Part shown: positions 45,787-54,104 of the stretch, in pieces
How the letters are laid out: every line of letters begins with the position of its first letter
How positions within the stretch are numbered: position 1 is the stretch's first letter
Origin: Anoxybacillus thermarum
GTDB lineage: Bacteria > Bacillota > Bacilli > Bacillales > Anoxybacillaceae
Direction of reading: 5' to 3'
NCBI RefSeq assembly: GCF_000836725.1
Contig: NZ_JXTH01000011.1
Coordinates: 1 to 54,823, forward strand
Length of the DNA: 54,823 nt
The notes under the pieces: generated by a model
The model's input: only the letters and a program-made list of their open reading frames with translations
The model's database searches: none
Told to the model about the DNA's origin: nothing
Program-made: the position numbers and the translations under genes

Positions 45787-46952
45787 TGCAAAAGACGAAA
45801 ACGTACGTATCTGACACTGTATCACGTTTAAAACCGTCTGGTATTCGTCGCTTTTTTGATTTAGCGGCAAGTATGGAAGGGGTCATTTCACTTGGAGTGG
45901 GCGAGCCGGATTTTATTACCCCCTGGAGTGTGCGGGAAGCTTGCATTTTATCATTAGAACAAGGCTATACATCATATACAGCGAACGCAGGTTTATGGGA
46001 GTTAAGAAAAGAAATTAGCGACTATTTAGCGCGTCGATTTCATGTGTTATATGATCCAGCTGATGAAATAATTGTGACGGTTGGGGCAAGTCAAGCGCTC
46101 GATGTGTCGCTTAGAGCCATTGTGAATCCAGGTGATGAAGTCATTGTTGTTGAGCCGAGTTTTGTTTCGTACGCACCGCTTGTTTCATTAGCTGGAGGTG
46201 TGCCAATTCCCATTCAAACGAGTGGAAAGCATCAATTCAAATTGCAACCAGAGCAAATTGAGCAAGTTGTGACGCCGAAAACGAAAGCGTTAATCATTTG
46301 TTCGCCAAATAATCCGACAGGAGCGGTGTTGAACGCGGAAGAATTGATGCAAATTGCGCACATTGTAGAAAAGCATGATTTGCTTGTCATTTCGGATGAA
46401 ATTTATGCGGAGTTATGTTACGACGAACAATACACAAGTTTTCCGGCAATTGATCGCATGAGAGAGCGAACGATTTTAATTAATGGATTTTCGAAAGGCT
46501 TTGCGATGACAGGATGGCGCCTTGGATTTATTGCTGCACCGAGAGATTTCGCTACGGCGATGTTAAAAATTCATCAATACACGATGATGTGTGCACCGAC
46601 GATGGCGCAATATGCTGCCATTGAAGCATTACAAAATGGAGCAGCTGATGTCGAACAAATGAAAAAAAGCTATCGGCAACGACGCAACTTCTTTGTTCAA
46701 TCATTAAACGAAATCGGCCTTTCTTGCCATATGCCGGGAGGAGCGTTTTATGCATTTCCGTCCATTCAGTCAACGGGCATGACATCAGAGCAGTTTGCGG
46801 AGCGTTTATTGTTAGAAGAAAAAGTAGCTGTCGTTCCCGGCCATGTGTTCGGGAGAAGCGGGGAAGGATATATTCGTTGTTCATATGCATCATCGCTCGA
46901 ACAATTACAAGAGGCTATTCGGCGCATGAAGCGATTTCTTGAACGACTGTAA
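45786..46952 (+). CDS. alaT: PLP aminotransferase AlaT (YugH)
   Basis: A 388-residue class I/II aminotransferase. PLP-binding lysine in NGFSKGFAMTGWRLGF near residue 235; the AGxNxP-type substrate loop is in SPNNPTGAVL and ISDEIYAEL. Known relatives make alanine from pyruvate or transaminate aromatic residues. ATG 45786 overlaps the alaR stop; GTG 45783 is an alternative. A bidirectional terminator follows. Confidence 0.88.
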   Translation: MQKTKTYVSDTVSRLKPSGIRRFFDLAASMEGVISLGVGEPDFITPWSVREACILSLEQGYTSYTANAGLWELRKEISDYLARRFHVLYDPADEIIVTVGASQALDVSLRAIVNPGDEVIVVEPSFVSYAPLVSLAGGVPIPIQTSGKHQFKLQPEQIEQVVTPKTKALIICSPNNPTGAVLNAEELMQIAHIVEKHDLLVISDEIYAELCYDEQYTSFPAIDRMRERTILINGFSKGFAMTGWRLGFIAAPRDFATAMLKIHQYTMMCAPTMAQYAAIEALQNGAADVEQMKKSYRQRRNFFVQSLNEIGLSCHMPGGAFYAFPSIQSTGMTSEQFAERLLLEEKVAVVPGHVFGRSGEGYIRCSYASSLEQLQEAIRRMKRFLERL

Positions 46953-46954
46953 AA

Positions 46955-46978
46955 AAAGCTGACGCGTTGTCAGCTTTC
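46955..46978. terminator. Bidirectional terminator between alaT and the XRE gene
   Basis: AAAGCTGAC and GTCAGCTTT form a 9-bp stem around GCGTT, with A- and T-runs on either side. Confidence 0.85.
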
Positions 46979-47335
46979 TTTATTGTATTTCAGTTCATAT
47001 AACATTTGCATGACGCGTAAAAAATCTTCTTCGCTAAATTCTTTCGCTTTTCGCAAAATAAGTTTTGCGCGCTTAATGCCAATGTCTTTAATTAAATATT
47101 CGATTTCTGGATCGATACTAGATGAATTCGATAAATCGGCACGCTCTAATAATTCAGATGCAGGGACATCGAGAGCAGTGCAAAGTTTTAAAATGGTTGG
47201 TGTGTCAGGGACTTGTTCCCCAGATTCGTATTTTTGAATTGTTGCTACCCCTACCCGAACTTTCATCGCCAGCTCTTGTTGTGACATATTTCGCTGTTCT
47301 CGATACATGCGAATATTTTCACCGATTGTACTCAT
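46970..47335 (-). CDS. XRE-family transcriptional regulator
   Basis: A 121-residue regulator. The Cro/C1-type helix-turn-helix is at residues 5-60 (IRMYREQRNMSQQELAMKVRVGVATIQKYESGEQVPDTPTILKLC). The C-terminal half is a helical region (YLIKDIGIKRAKLILRKAKEFSEEDFLRVMQML) that probably dimerises. Target genes are unknown. It has an extended -10 (ATGGTATGATAA, minus strand 47382-47371) about 40 bases upstream, and AGAGGTGGGAG before ATG 47335. Confidence 0.8.
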   Translation of the reverse strand: MSTIGENIRMYREQRNMSQQELAMKVRVGVATIQKYESGEQVPDTPTILKLCTALDVPASELLERADLSNSSSIDPEIEYLIKDIGIKRAKLILRKAKEFSEEDFLRVMQMLYELKYNKES

Positions 47336-47370
47336 TTATTCTCCCACCTCTCCAAAATTCGTTTACATAT

Positions 47371-47382
47371 TTATCATACCAT
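47371..47382 (-). promoter_or_regulatory. Extended -10 promoter of the XRE gene
   Basis: On the minus strand ATGGTATGATAA, containing TGGTATGAT; no clear -35 box. Confidence 0.45.
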
Positions 47383-47465
47383 GTTCCTATTTATCCTCGT
47401 GCACAAAATTAACACTTTTTAAGTGAATTATGTTACAATTTTTCAAAAAACGAGGAGTGTTTCAT

Positions 47466-47810
47466 TTGGAATGGAAGGAAGGTGCGATTGTTACGGGTGT
47501 TGTGACGGGAATACAGCCATATGGGATATTTGTATCGCTTGACGAACGAACTCAAGGACTCATTCATATTTCAGAAATTACAGATGGGTATGTAAAAAAT
47601 ATTTATGATTATGTGGATGTGGGGGAGTCTGTTCGTGTGAAAATTATCGCGATCGATGAAAAAACGAAGCGAATTAGCTTATCGTTGCGTGACGTTGATC
47701 ATGACACAACAAATATTGAGACTCCTTTAGGATTTCAACCGTTAAAAATGCAACTAGAAAAATGGATTGCGGAAGCGAAAAAAACGTACAACTCACCGAG
47801 TGATCGGTGA
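47466..47810 (+). CDS. yugI: S1 RNA-binding domain protein YugI (general stress protein 13 type)
   Basis: A 114-residue protein with one S1 domain at residues 4-75 (EGAIVTGVVTGIQPYGIFVSL, GLIHISEITDGYVKNIYDYV, VRVKIIAIDEKTKRISLSLRDV). The C-terminal helix replaces the Lys-rich tail of B. subtilis YugI. It probably binds RNA or ribosomes. TTG 47466 follows GAGGAG; the frame to 47430 is not supported. The last codons lie within a terminator stem. Confidence 0.82.
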   Translation: MEWKEGAIVTGVVTGIQPYGIFVSLDERTQGLIHISEITDGYVKNIYDYVDVGESVRVKIIAIDEKTKRISLSLRDVDHDTTNIETPLGFQPLKMQLEKWIAEAKKTYNSPSDR

Positions 47811-47825
47811 GTTGTATGTTTATGT
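47787..47825. terminator. Bidirectional terminator between yugI and yuzA
   Basis: TACAACTCACCGA and TCGGTGAGTTGTA form a perfect 13-bp stem with loop GTGA; it encodes the yugI C-terminus and stop. Confidence 0.8.
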
Positions 47826-48059
47826 TCTCGACATTTTTGGTTCCGTACGTCCGAGTTCCTCCGCTGGTTTAAACAGTAATACGAGGTTAATGAGCCCCGC
47901 AATTCCGACGAGAGCGTAAACAATGCGTGCAAACGCCGAGGCTTGACCGCCGAAAATGGCTGCTACAAGATCGAAACGGAAAAAGCCAATGAGCCCCCAG
48001 TTCAGCGCTCCAATAACAGTAAGCAATAGTGCAATTCGTTGTAACGTACTCATGTTCAT
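47820..48059 (-). CDS. yuzA: DUF378 membrane protein YuzA
   Basis: A 79-residue membrane protein of the DUF378 family with two hydrophobic segments: RIALLLTVIGALNWGLIGFFRFDLVAAIFGG and RIVYALVGIAGLINLVLLF. The Asn-Trp-Gly-Leu in TM1 is the family signature. AAAGGAGGATG precedes ATG 48059. Function unknown. Confidence 0.9.
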   Translation of the reverse strand: MNMSTLQRIALLLTVIGALNWGLIGFFRFDLVAAIFGGQASAFARIVYALVGIAGLINLVLLFKPAEELGRTEPKMSRT

Positions 48060-48183
48060 CCTCCTTTAAAATATCGTATTCACTTATAGAATGAATCATT
48101 TTGAGAGAAGTATGCATAAAAAAATGCAATTTTCTTTACTTCTTTGTTTCTTTTGGAAATAATGAAAGGAAGGAGGGATGAAC

Positions 48184-49344
48184 ATGGAAAATTTTATTTT
48201 TCATAATCCAACGAAATTAATTTTCGGTAGAGGACAAATTGAACATTTGAAAAAGGAACTTCATTCGTATGAACACATTTTAATCGTATATGGCGGAGGA
48301 AGCATTAAGAAAAACGGCGTATATGATGATGTCGTATCTATTTTGCGTTCATTGAATAAGTCTTGGTCCGAGCTAGCGGGTGTCGAACCAAATCCTCGTT
48401 TATCTACTGTTCAAAAAGGAATTCACATTTGCCGTGAAGAGAAAGTCGATTTTATTTTAGCAGTAGGCGGAGGAAGTGTCATCGATTGTGCCAAAGCCAT
48501 TGCGGCAGGTGCATTGTATGATGGAGAGGCATGGGATTTTATTTCGCGAAAGGCGACGGTTGAGCGAGCGCTGCCAATTGGAACAGTATTAACGCTAGCT
48601 GCGACCGGATCGGAAATGAATGCAAATTCCGTTATTACAAATTGGGAAACGAAGGAGAAATACGGATGGAGTAGTCCAGCTGTTTTCCCTCAATTTTCGA
48701 TTTTAGATCCTGTTTATACAACAACTGTTCCGAAAGATCATACAGTGTATGGCATCGTTGACATCATGTCGCACGTATTAGAACAATATTTTCACCATGC
48801 GCCAAATACGCCTTTACAAGATCGAATGTGCGAAGCCATTTTACGAACAGTCATTGAAACTGCACCAAAACTCATAGAAGATTTACAAAATGTTGATCAT
48901 CGTGAAACGATTTTATATTGTGGAACAATGGCTTTAAATGGAATTTTACGCATGGGGCTACGCGGTGATTGGGCGACACATAATATTGAGCATGCTGTGT
49001 CAGCAGTGCATGACATTCCGCACGCAGGTGGGCTAGCTATTTTATTCCCGAACTGGATGAAGCACGTGCTTGATGAACATATCGATCGTTTTAAGCAGCT
49101 AGCTGTTCGGGTGTTTAACGTTTATCCAGAAGGCAAAGGAGATCGGGAAATCGCGCTAGAAGGAATTGAAAAGCTTCGGGCTTTTTGGAACAGCTTAGGC
49201 GCTCCTTGTCGATTAGCAGATTATCATATCGGTGAAGAATCATTGTCAATAATAGTAGAAAAAGCGATGGCGTTCGGCCCATTTGGTAATTTTAAAAAGT
49301 TACATCATCATGATGTCATGTCGATTTTACAAGCCTCATTGTAA
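48184..49344 (+). CDS. Iron-containing alcohol (butanol) dehydrogenase YugJ/YugK type
   Basis: A 386-residue group III iron-dependent alcohol dehydrogenase. The NADP-binding GGGS segments are [20 protein letters not shown] and [21 protein letters not shown]. The iron ligands are the Asp/His set in [20 protein letters not shown], and the later [21 protein letters not shown]. Relatives reduce aldehydes to butanol or other alcohols. AAGGAGG lies 7 bases before ATG 48184. In B. subtilis yugJ and yugK lie at this position before pgi. Confidence 0.88.
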   Translation: MENFIFHNPTKLIFGRGQIEHLKKELHSYEHILIVYGGGSIKKNGVYDDVVSILRSLNKSWSELAGVEPNPRLSTVQKGIHICREEKVDFILAVGGGSVIDCAKAIAAGALYDGEAWDFISRKATVERALPIGTVLTLAATGSEMNANSVITNWETKEKYGWSSPAVFPQFSILDPVYTTTVPKDHTVYGIVDIMSHVLEQYFHHAPNTPLQDRMCEAILRTVIETAPKLIEDLQNVDHRETILYCGTMALNGILRMGLRGDWATHNIEHAVSAVHDIPHAGGLAILFPNWMKHVLDEHIDRFKQLAVRVFNVYPEGKGDREIALEGIEKLRAFWNSLGAPCRLADYHIGEESLSIIVEKAMAFGPFGNFKKLHHHDVMSILQASL

Positions 49345-49454
49345 AGTGCGAAAAATGTCATAATGAATCCGTTTACATTGTTTTCGTGAACTTGATTCTC
49401 GATGTTTATTTCGCTAAAGTGAAAGAGGATACAATCATTGAGGAGGAAACGTAC

Positions 49455-50804
49455 ATGACGCATATTCAGTTTGACTACTCAAAAGCGTTGTCTTTTTTTG
49501 GTGAACATGAATTAACGTATTTGCGTGATGCAGTGAAAGTGGCGCATCATGCCCTTCATGAGAAAACAGGACAAGGAAACGACTTTTTAGGATGGATTGA
49601 TCTTCCAGTCGCATATGATCGCGAAGAGTTTGCTCGCATTCAACAAGCAGCGAAAAAAATTCAAGAAGACTCTGATGTATTGTTAGTCGTCGGCATTGGT
49701 GGTTCTTATCTTGGTGCTCGTGCAGCGATTGAAATGCTGCAACATTCTTTTTACAACGCACTCCCGAGCGAAAAACGAAAAACACCACAAATTATTTTCG
49801 TCGGCAACAACATCAGTTCTACATATATGCGCGATGTTATGGATTTACTTGAAGGAAAAGATTTTTCAATTAACGTCATTTCGAAATCAGGAACGACGAC
49901 AGAACCAGCCATTGCATTCCGTATTTTCCGTAAGCTACTTGAGGAAAAATACGGAAAAGAAGAAGCACGCAAACGCATTTACGCCACGACAGATCGTGCG
50001 CGTGGAGCGTTGAAGACGTTAGCGACTGAAGAAGAATATGAAACGTTTGTTATTCCAGATGATGTAGGTGGCCGTTACTCTGTTTTAACAGCGGTCGGTT
50101 TATTGCCGATTGCCGTAAGCGGAGCGGATATTGAAGCGATGATGAAAGGGGCTGCCCAAGCTCGCGAAGATTTCAGCAAATCGGAACTAGAAGAAAACAT
50201 TGCTTATCAATATGCTGCTGTACGTAATGTGCTATACAACAAAGGAAAAACGATTGAGATGCTTATTAACTACGAGCCAGCGCTACAATATTTTGCTGAA
50301 TGGTGGAAGCAATTGTTTGGTGAAAGTGAAGGAAAAGATCAAAAAGGTATTTTCCCAGCTTCTGCAAACTTCTCGACAGACCTTCATTCGTTAGGACAAT
50401 ATGTGCAAGAAGGTCGTCGCGACTTGTTTGAAACTGTATTAAAAGTAGAAATACCACGTCATGAATTGACGATTGAGTCAGAAGATAATGATTTAGATGG
50501 ATTAAACTATTTAGCAGGAAAAACAGTTGATTTTGTTAACACAAAAGCGTTTGAAGGAACATTGTTAGCACATACAGACGGTGGTGTACCAAACTTAGTC
50601 GTCACACTCCCACGATTAGATGAATATACATTCGGTTATCTCGTTTACTTCTTTGAGAAAGCATGTGCGATGAGCGGATATTTACTTGGAGTGAATCCAT
50701 TTGATCAACCGGGTGTAGAAGCATACAAGGTGAACATGTTTGCTCTTCTTGGTAAGCCTGGATACGAAGAGAAAAAGGCTGAGCTTGAAAAACGATTGAA
50801 ATAA
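49455..50804 (+). CDS. pgi: Glucose-6-phosphate isomerase
   Basis: A 449-residue enzyme that interconverts glucose-6-phosphate and fructose-6-phosphate in glycolysis. Conserved features are [34 protein letters not shown] and the catalytic region [17 protein letters not shown] with the His/Glu pair. The length is the short Bacillus type. ATG 49455 follows GAGGAGGAAAC; the frame to 49386 is not supported. Confidence 0.97.
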   Translation: MTHIQFDYSKALSFFGEHELTYLRDAVKVAHHALHEKTGQGNDFLGWIDLPVAYDREEFARIQQAAKKIQEDSDVLLVVGIGGSYLGARAAIEMLQHSFYNALPSEKRKTPQIIFVGNNISSTYMRDVMDLLEGKDFSINVISKSGTTTEPAIAFRIFRKLLEEKYGKEEARKRIYATTDRARGALKTLATEEEYETFVIPDDVGGRYSVLTAVGLLPIAVSGADIEAMMKGAAQAREDFSKSELEENIAYQYAAVRNVLYNKGKTIEMLINYEPALQYFAEWWKQLFGESEGKDQKGIFPASANFSTDLHSLGQYVQEGRRDLFETVLKVEIPRHELTIESEDNDLDGLNYLAGKTVDFVNTKAFEGTLLAHTDGGVPNLVVTLPRLDEYTFGYLVYFFEKACAMSGYLLGVNPFDQPGVEAYKVNMFALLGKPGYEEKKAELEKRLK

Positions 50805-50805
50805 T

Positions 50806-50852
50806 GAAAAAAGAGCTTTTCCTGTGTGCAGGGAAAGCTCTTTTTTTGGGCA
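50806..50852 (+). terminator. Intrinsic terminator after pgi
   Basis: AAAAAAGAGCTTTTCCTG and CAGGGAAAGCTCTTTTTT form a long stem with one mismatch around TGTG. Confidence 0.9.
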
Positions 50853-50881
50853 TGATAACAAATAGAGGAGGAGTGATCGAT

Positions 50882-51286
50882 ATGATTGAAATTCCATCTG
50901 CATTAGAAGGAAAAACATTTTTATTAAATGTGTTAGAACAGGAATTAAAACCTCTCGGCTATGTGATCGGTGGAAATTGGGATTACGATCACGGTTCGTT
51001 CGACTATAAGATGGCGGATGATGTTGGGTACCAATTTTTACGCCTTCCATTCGTCGCGATAGATGGACAGCTGGATTCGTATGGGGCAACGGTTGAATTG
51101 AAGCGCCCATACGTCTTATGCCATAAATATCAGCGTGGCTTAGATGACAATGTGCATATTGGGAATATAAACGCATCATTTAATCAATTTTCTGAGCCAG
51201 AAGATCCCGATGCAACGGTACCTGATCAATATGTAGCCATGGCGAAAATGCTCGTCAAAGATTTAGAAGAACGGTTATTGCGCTAA
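50882..51286 (+). CDS. yugN: YugN-like family protein
   Basis: A 134-residue YugN-family protein. It begins MIEIPSALEGKTFLLNVLEQ and has GGNWDYDHGSFDYKMADDVGYQFLRLP and the ADQYVAMAKMLVKDLE-like C-terminus. It is soluble and of unknown function. GAGGAGGAG precedes ATG 50882. Its 3' end overlaps the converging yugO by 12 bases. Confidence 0.88.
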   Translation: MIEIPSALEGKTFLLNVLEQELKPLGYVIGGNWDYDHGSFDYKMADDVGYQFLRLPFVAIDGQLDSYGATVELKRPYVLCHKYQRGLDDNVHIGNINASFNQFSEPEDPDATVPDQYVAMAKMLVKDLEERLLR

Positions 51287-52246
51287 TACGATAAGTTCAT
51301 CTGTCGACTGAATGATCGTATGCGACGGTGGATTAATTACAACATGTTGATTGTTTGCAACACCGATAAGCAATACATCTTCTTTTTTTAATTCCATGAG
51401 CATTGACGCAAAAGACATCCCGATCCATTCGTCGCGCACAGCTAGCCGTTTGATCGGGTGTTTTTTGAATTGCTCGACGTCGTTTAACACGTTTGGGGAT
51501 GAAAGGCAATTGGCCATTAAAAAGCTGATCCATTTATTTGTTTCAATCGTTTCATCTGCCCCTGCTCGCTTGGCGTTGTCCACTTGAGTGGTTGTTAATA
51601 TTTCCACAACAGTATACACGGATGGATGAAGTGCTTTTACTGTTAAAAGGGTGACGATGGATGCTAAATCAGCCTCCGTTTCGTTTTTATGTTGGTTGGC
51701 AGTAATAATGACGGTGCGGGCTTCAAATACGTTTGCTTTTTTCAACACATCGTCATGCGTCGGATTTCCTTTAATGAAATGAACGTGTTTCGGAACATCC
51801 CAACGTTTTAGTGTCTCATCGATCACGAGACAGGGAATGTCGGGCGGCATGAGAGCAAGTAGCTGGCGAATGCGTTCATTCCATCCGACTAAGATGACAT
51901 GTTCCCCTTTTGTATAAGGAAGTTCACCAGTTGATAAAGCGTTTTCTTTTGAAATTGCTTTTGTAGATAGTGTGACAAAATAAGCTGAGACAAAAGCTGT
52001 ACCGAGCAAAATGAGAGTGATCGCGACAAGTTTACCACCCAATGTTTTCGGTACGAGGTCGCCATAACCAATCGTTGTTGTTGTAATGAGCGCCCACCAT
52101 ATGCCGTCAAATGCTGTTAAAAATGTTTTTGGCTCGACGATGTGAATAATCATCCCAAATAAACAGATGATTGTTGTAATGGTGAATACGATTCGTATTA
52201 GTGGAGAAAGTCGCCAATATGAAGCGAGAAATTCATACCATCTCAT
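51275..52246 (-). CDS. yugO: Potassium channel YugO
   Basis: A 323-residue two-TM potassium channel. TM1 is IRIVFTITTIICLFGMIIHIV, the pore helix and selectivity filter are in WWALITTTTIGYGDLVP (TIGYGD), TM2 follows, and the cytoplasmic part is an RCK domain (VILVGWNERIRQLLALMPPD, RTVIITANQHKNETEADLASI). In B. subtilis YugO carries potassium-based electrical signalling in biofilms. AGGAGGGA precedes ATG 52246. The mstX gene that lies next to yugO in B. subtilis was not seen here. Confidence 0.92.
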   Translation of the reverse strand: MRWYEFLASYWRLSPLIRIVFTITTIICLFGMIIHIVEPKTFLTAFDGIWWALITTTTIGYGDLVPKTLGGKLVAITLILLGTAFVSAYFVTLSTKAISKENALSTGELPYTKGEHVILVGWNERIRQLLALMPPDIPCLVIDETLKRWDVPKHVHFIKGNPTHDDVLKKANVFEARTVIITANQHKNETEADLASIVTLLTVKALHPSVYTVVEILTTTQVDNAKRAGADETIETNKWISFLMANCLSSPNVLNDVEQFKKHPIKRLAVRDEWIGMSFASMLMELKKEDVLLIGVANNQHVVINPPSHTIIQSTDELIVLAQ

Positions 52247-52345
52247 CTATTTTCCCTCCTGTTTTATCATTGTAGACGAGATGGTGGCATTTCTTACATA
52301 TTTTCTCTTAAAAAGAAAATAATATGAACGAAAGGAGGGACGCTG

Positions 52346-52525
52346 ATGGACATGCATCGCGTGAAACAAATTGTTTCTTCGCCAGATGATATTCGGGTAT
52401 GTTATCACGGTCAATCTGTTTGGATTGATGGGTACGATGAAGCAAATCGAACGGCTACCGTACATATGCGTGGACAGGAACATGAACGCCACATCGTTCC
52501 AGTGGAAGAACTAACAGAAGAGTAA
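52346..52525 (+). CDS. sspH: Small acid-soluble spore protein H-type (SspH)
   Basis: A 59-residue minor SASP of the H type. Family features are MDMHRVKQIVSSPDDIRVCYHGQSVWIDGYDE at the start and HIVPVEELTEE at the end. These proteins are made in the forespore under sigma-G control and coat or protect spore components. AAGGAGGG is upstream of ATG 52346. Too short for common gene-length cutoffs. A terminator follows. Confidence 0.88.
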   Translation: MDMHRVKQIVSSPDDIRVCYHGQSVWIDGYDEANRTATVHMRGQEHERHIVPVEELTEE

Positions 52526-52526
52526 A

Positions 52527-52556
52527 AGAAAAACCCTTGCGATGCAAGGGTTTTTT
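52527..52556. terminator. Bidirectional terminator between sspH and tRNA-Ala
   Basis: AAACCCTTGC and GCAAGGGTTT form a perfect 10-bp stem around GAT, with T-runs on both strands, so it ends both sspH and the tRNA. Confidence 0.9.
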
Positions 52557-52558
52557 GA

Positions 52559-52631
52559 TGGAGCATACCGGGTTCGAACCGGTGACCTTCGCGCTGCCAG
52601 CACGACGCTCTCCCAGCTGAGCTAATGCCCC
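52559..52631 (-). tRNA. tRNA-Ala (anticodon GGC)
   Basis: Read on the minus strand, the acceptor stem GGGGCAT pairs with ATGCTCC (one G-U), the D-arm is GCTCAGCTGGGAGAGC, the anticodon stem TCGTG/CGCGA encloses CTGGCAG with anticodon GGC, and the T-arm is ACCGGTTCGAACCCGGT. All four arms fold. Base 73 is A, and the next three bases are TCA, not CCA, so the CCA end would have to be added by the CCA-adding enzyme. Confidence 0.95.
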
Positions 52632-52642
52632 TTTTCGTTTAT

Positions 52643-52671
52643 ATTGTAAAAACATTTTGTTTTTTCGTCAA
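52643..52671 (-). promoter_or_regulatory. Sigma-A promoter of tRNA-Ala
   Basis: On the minus strand TTGACG (52671-52666) and TACAAT (52648-52643) with 17 bases between; start near 52636, a few bases before the tRNA. Confidence 0.75.
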
Positions 52672-52677
52672 TCGATA

Positions 52678-53301
52678 TTAAGAAATCATGGGGATTGCTT
52701 GCATAATTGTTTCGCTATTTTGCTCAATTGGAATCTCAGTATTTTCCATCCACTTTAAAAAGGAAGATGTTAATTGTGGATCGAATTGTGTTCCTGCTCC
52801 TCTTTTGATTTCTTCATAAGCTTCTTCCCATGTAAGTGACGCGCGATATGGCCGAATGCCTGTCATTGCTTCAAGTGAATCAGCTAACGCCACGAGACGA
52901 GCGAGAAAAGGGGTGTCCTCTCCTTTTTGGTTATACGGATATCCATTGCCATCCCATCGTTCATGGTGGTATAAAACAATATCAGAAATTTCAGATGAAA
53001 CGTGGTAATGTTGTAATATTTGTATACCGAATAGTGGATGTTTTTTCATTTGAGAAAATTCTTCTTCTGAGAGTTTCCCTCTTTTTGTTAAAATATGAAC
53101 AGGAATGTGTAATTTGCCGATATCGTGAATGAGTGCTCCAAATTGAAGCTCTCGCTTTTTTTCATCATTGAGTTTCAAAAACGAAGCAAAAGATAAAGCG
53201 ATTTTCGTTACTCGATATGAATGAAGGAAAGTTAGCTCGTCCTTTTTTGAGAGCTGGCGCATAAGGAAACAAAGCTCCATATTTTTTATAATAGAGGACA
53301 T
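52678..53301 (-). CDS. HD-GYP domain phosphohydrolase-like protein
   Basis: A 207-residue single-domain protein. The HD motif is LIHDIGKLHIP near residue 57, and HHERWDGNGYP near residue 110 is the HD-GYP variant signature; an ALADSLEAMT helix follows. HD-GYP domains cleave cyclic di-GMP, but many stand-alone ones in Firmicutes have other or unknown substrates. No signal-receiving domain is attached. ATG 53301 follows AAAGGTGGAG; the frame to 53448 is not supported. Confidence 0.85.
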   Translation of the reverse strand: MSSIIKNMELCFLMRQLSKKDELTFLHSYRVTKIALSFASFLKLNDEKKRELQFGALIHDIGKLHIPVHILTKRGKLSEEEFSQMKKHPLFGIQILQHYHVSSEISDIVLYHHERWDGNGYPYNQKGEDTPFLARLVALADSLEAMTGIRPYRASLTWEEAYEEIKRGAGTQFDPQLTSSFLKWMENTEIPIEQNSETIMQAIPMIS

Positions 53302-53374
53302 GTCGTTCTCCACCTTTTTGTTTTGAAGGAAATTTTCATCATATATACTAATATAAATGAGAATCATTTTCAAG

Positions 53375-54052
53375 TTAAATATTTTCGACATCGACGCCAC
53401 GAATAGAAGGAATTTGATGAATAAACTCGTATACATCTGTTGTTGCACGTTTTTGATCGACAGATACTTTTAATTCAACAAAGTGATTTCCATTATCTAA
53501 GTCTTTTATGCGCACTGTTTTAATGCGAATATTTTTTTGTTTAATCGTATCGATGACTTCAGACATTTTCGTTGCATCTAGCACGGTGAGTTTCACAGAA
53601 AGTTCTTTTTCTCTTAGTTGTTTCGGACCAAAAATGGTTGTTATAAGCGGAATAAGTTCGACGCTAGCGATAAGGAAGATAACGCACAATATCGCTTCGA
53701 TATAAAAGTTTGCCCCCACAGCGATTCCGACACCTGCAGCTCCCCAAATGAGCGCGGCAGTTGTTAAACCAGAAATGCTATCGTTTCCGCGGCGAAGAAT
53801 AACACCTGCGCCGAGAAAGCCGATACCTGATACAATTTGAGCAGCGAGGCGAAGTGGATCCATATTTATATGGTCGCTTTTTGGAAATGTGTATGCTGAT
53901 TCAATTGAAACGATGGTTAACAAACAACTGACAATCGAAATAACGAGGCAAGTTTTAAGACCAACTGGTTTTCGTTTTAATTCTCGTTCTAGACCGATAA
54001 CGAGCCCGAGAACAGCAGAGATTCCGAGTTTCATAAGTACATGGGCGTCCAT
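53375..54052 (-). CDS. MgtC/SapB-family membrane protein
   Basis: A 225-residue protein. The N-terminal half has about four membrane segments with the MgtC core LGLVIGLERELKRKPVGLKT and GIGFLGAGVILRRGNDSISGLTTAALIWGAAGVGIAVG. The C-terminal domain (LSVKLTVLDATKMSEVIDTIKQK, VELKVSVDQKRATTDVYEFI) is an ACT-like cytoplasmic module. In pathogens MgtC inhibits ATP synthase and supports growth at low magnesium; in Bacillus the role is less clear. ATG 54052 follows AAAGGAGG; the frame to 54169 is not supported. Confidence 0.87.
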   Translation of the reverse strand: MDAHVLMKLGISAVLGLVIGLERELKRKPVGLKTCLVISIVSCLLTIVSIESAYTFPKSDHINMDPLRLAAQIVSGIGFLGAGVILRRGNDSISGLTTAALIWGAAGVGIAVGANFYIEAILCVIFLIASVELIPLITTIFGPKQLREKELSVKLTVLDATKMSEVIDTIKQKNIRIKTVRIKDLDNGNHFVELKVSVDQKRATTDVYEFIHQIPSIRGVDVENI

Positions 54053-54104
54053 GGGGCATTCCTCCTTTTCTTCGTAATTAAGTATATTCGAAAGGATGAC
54101 GAAC

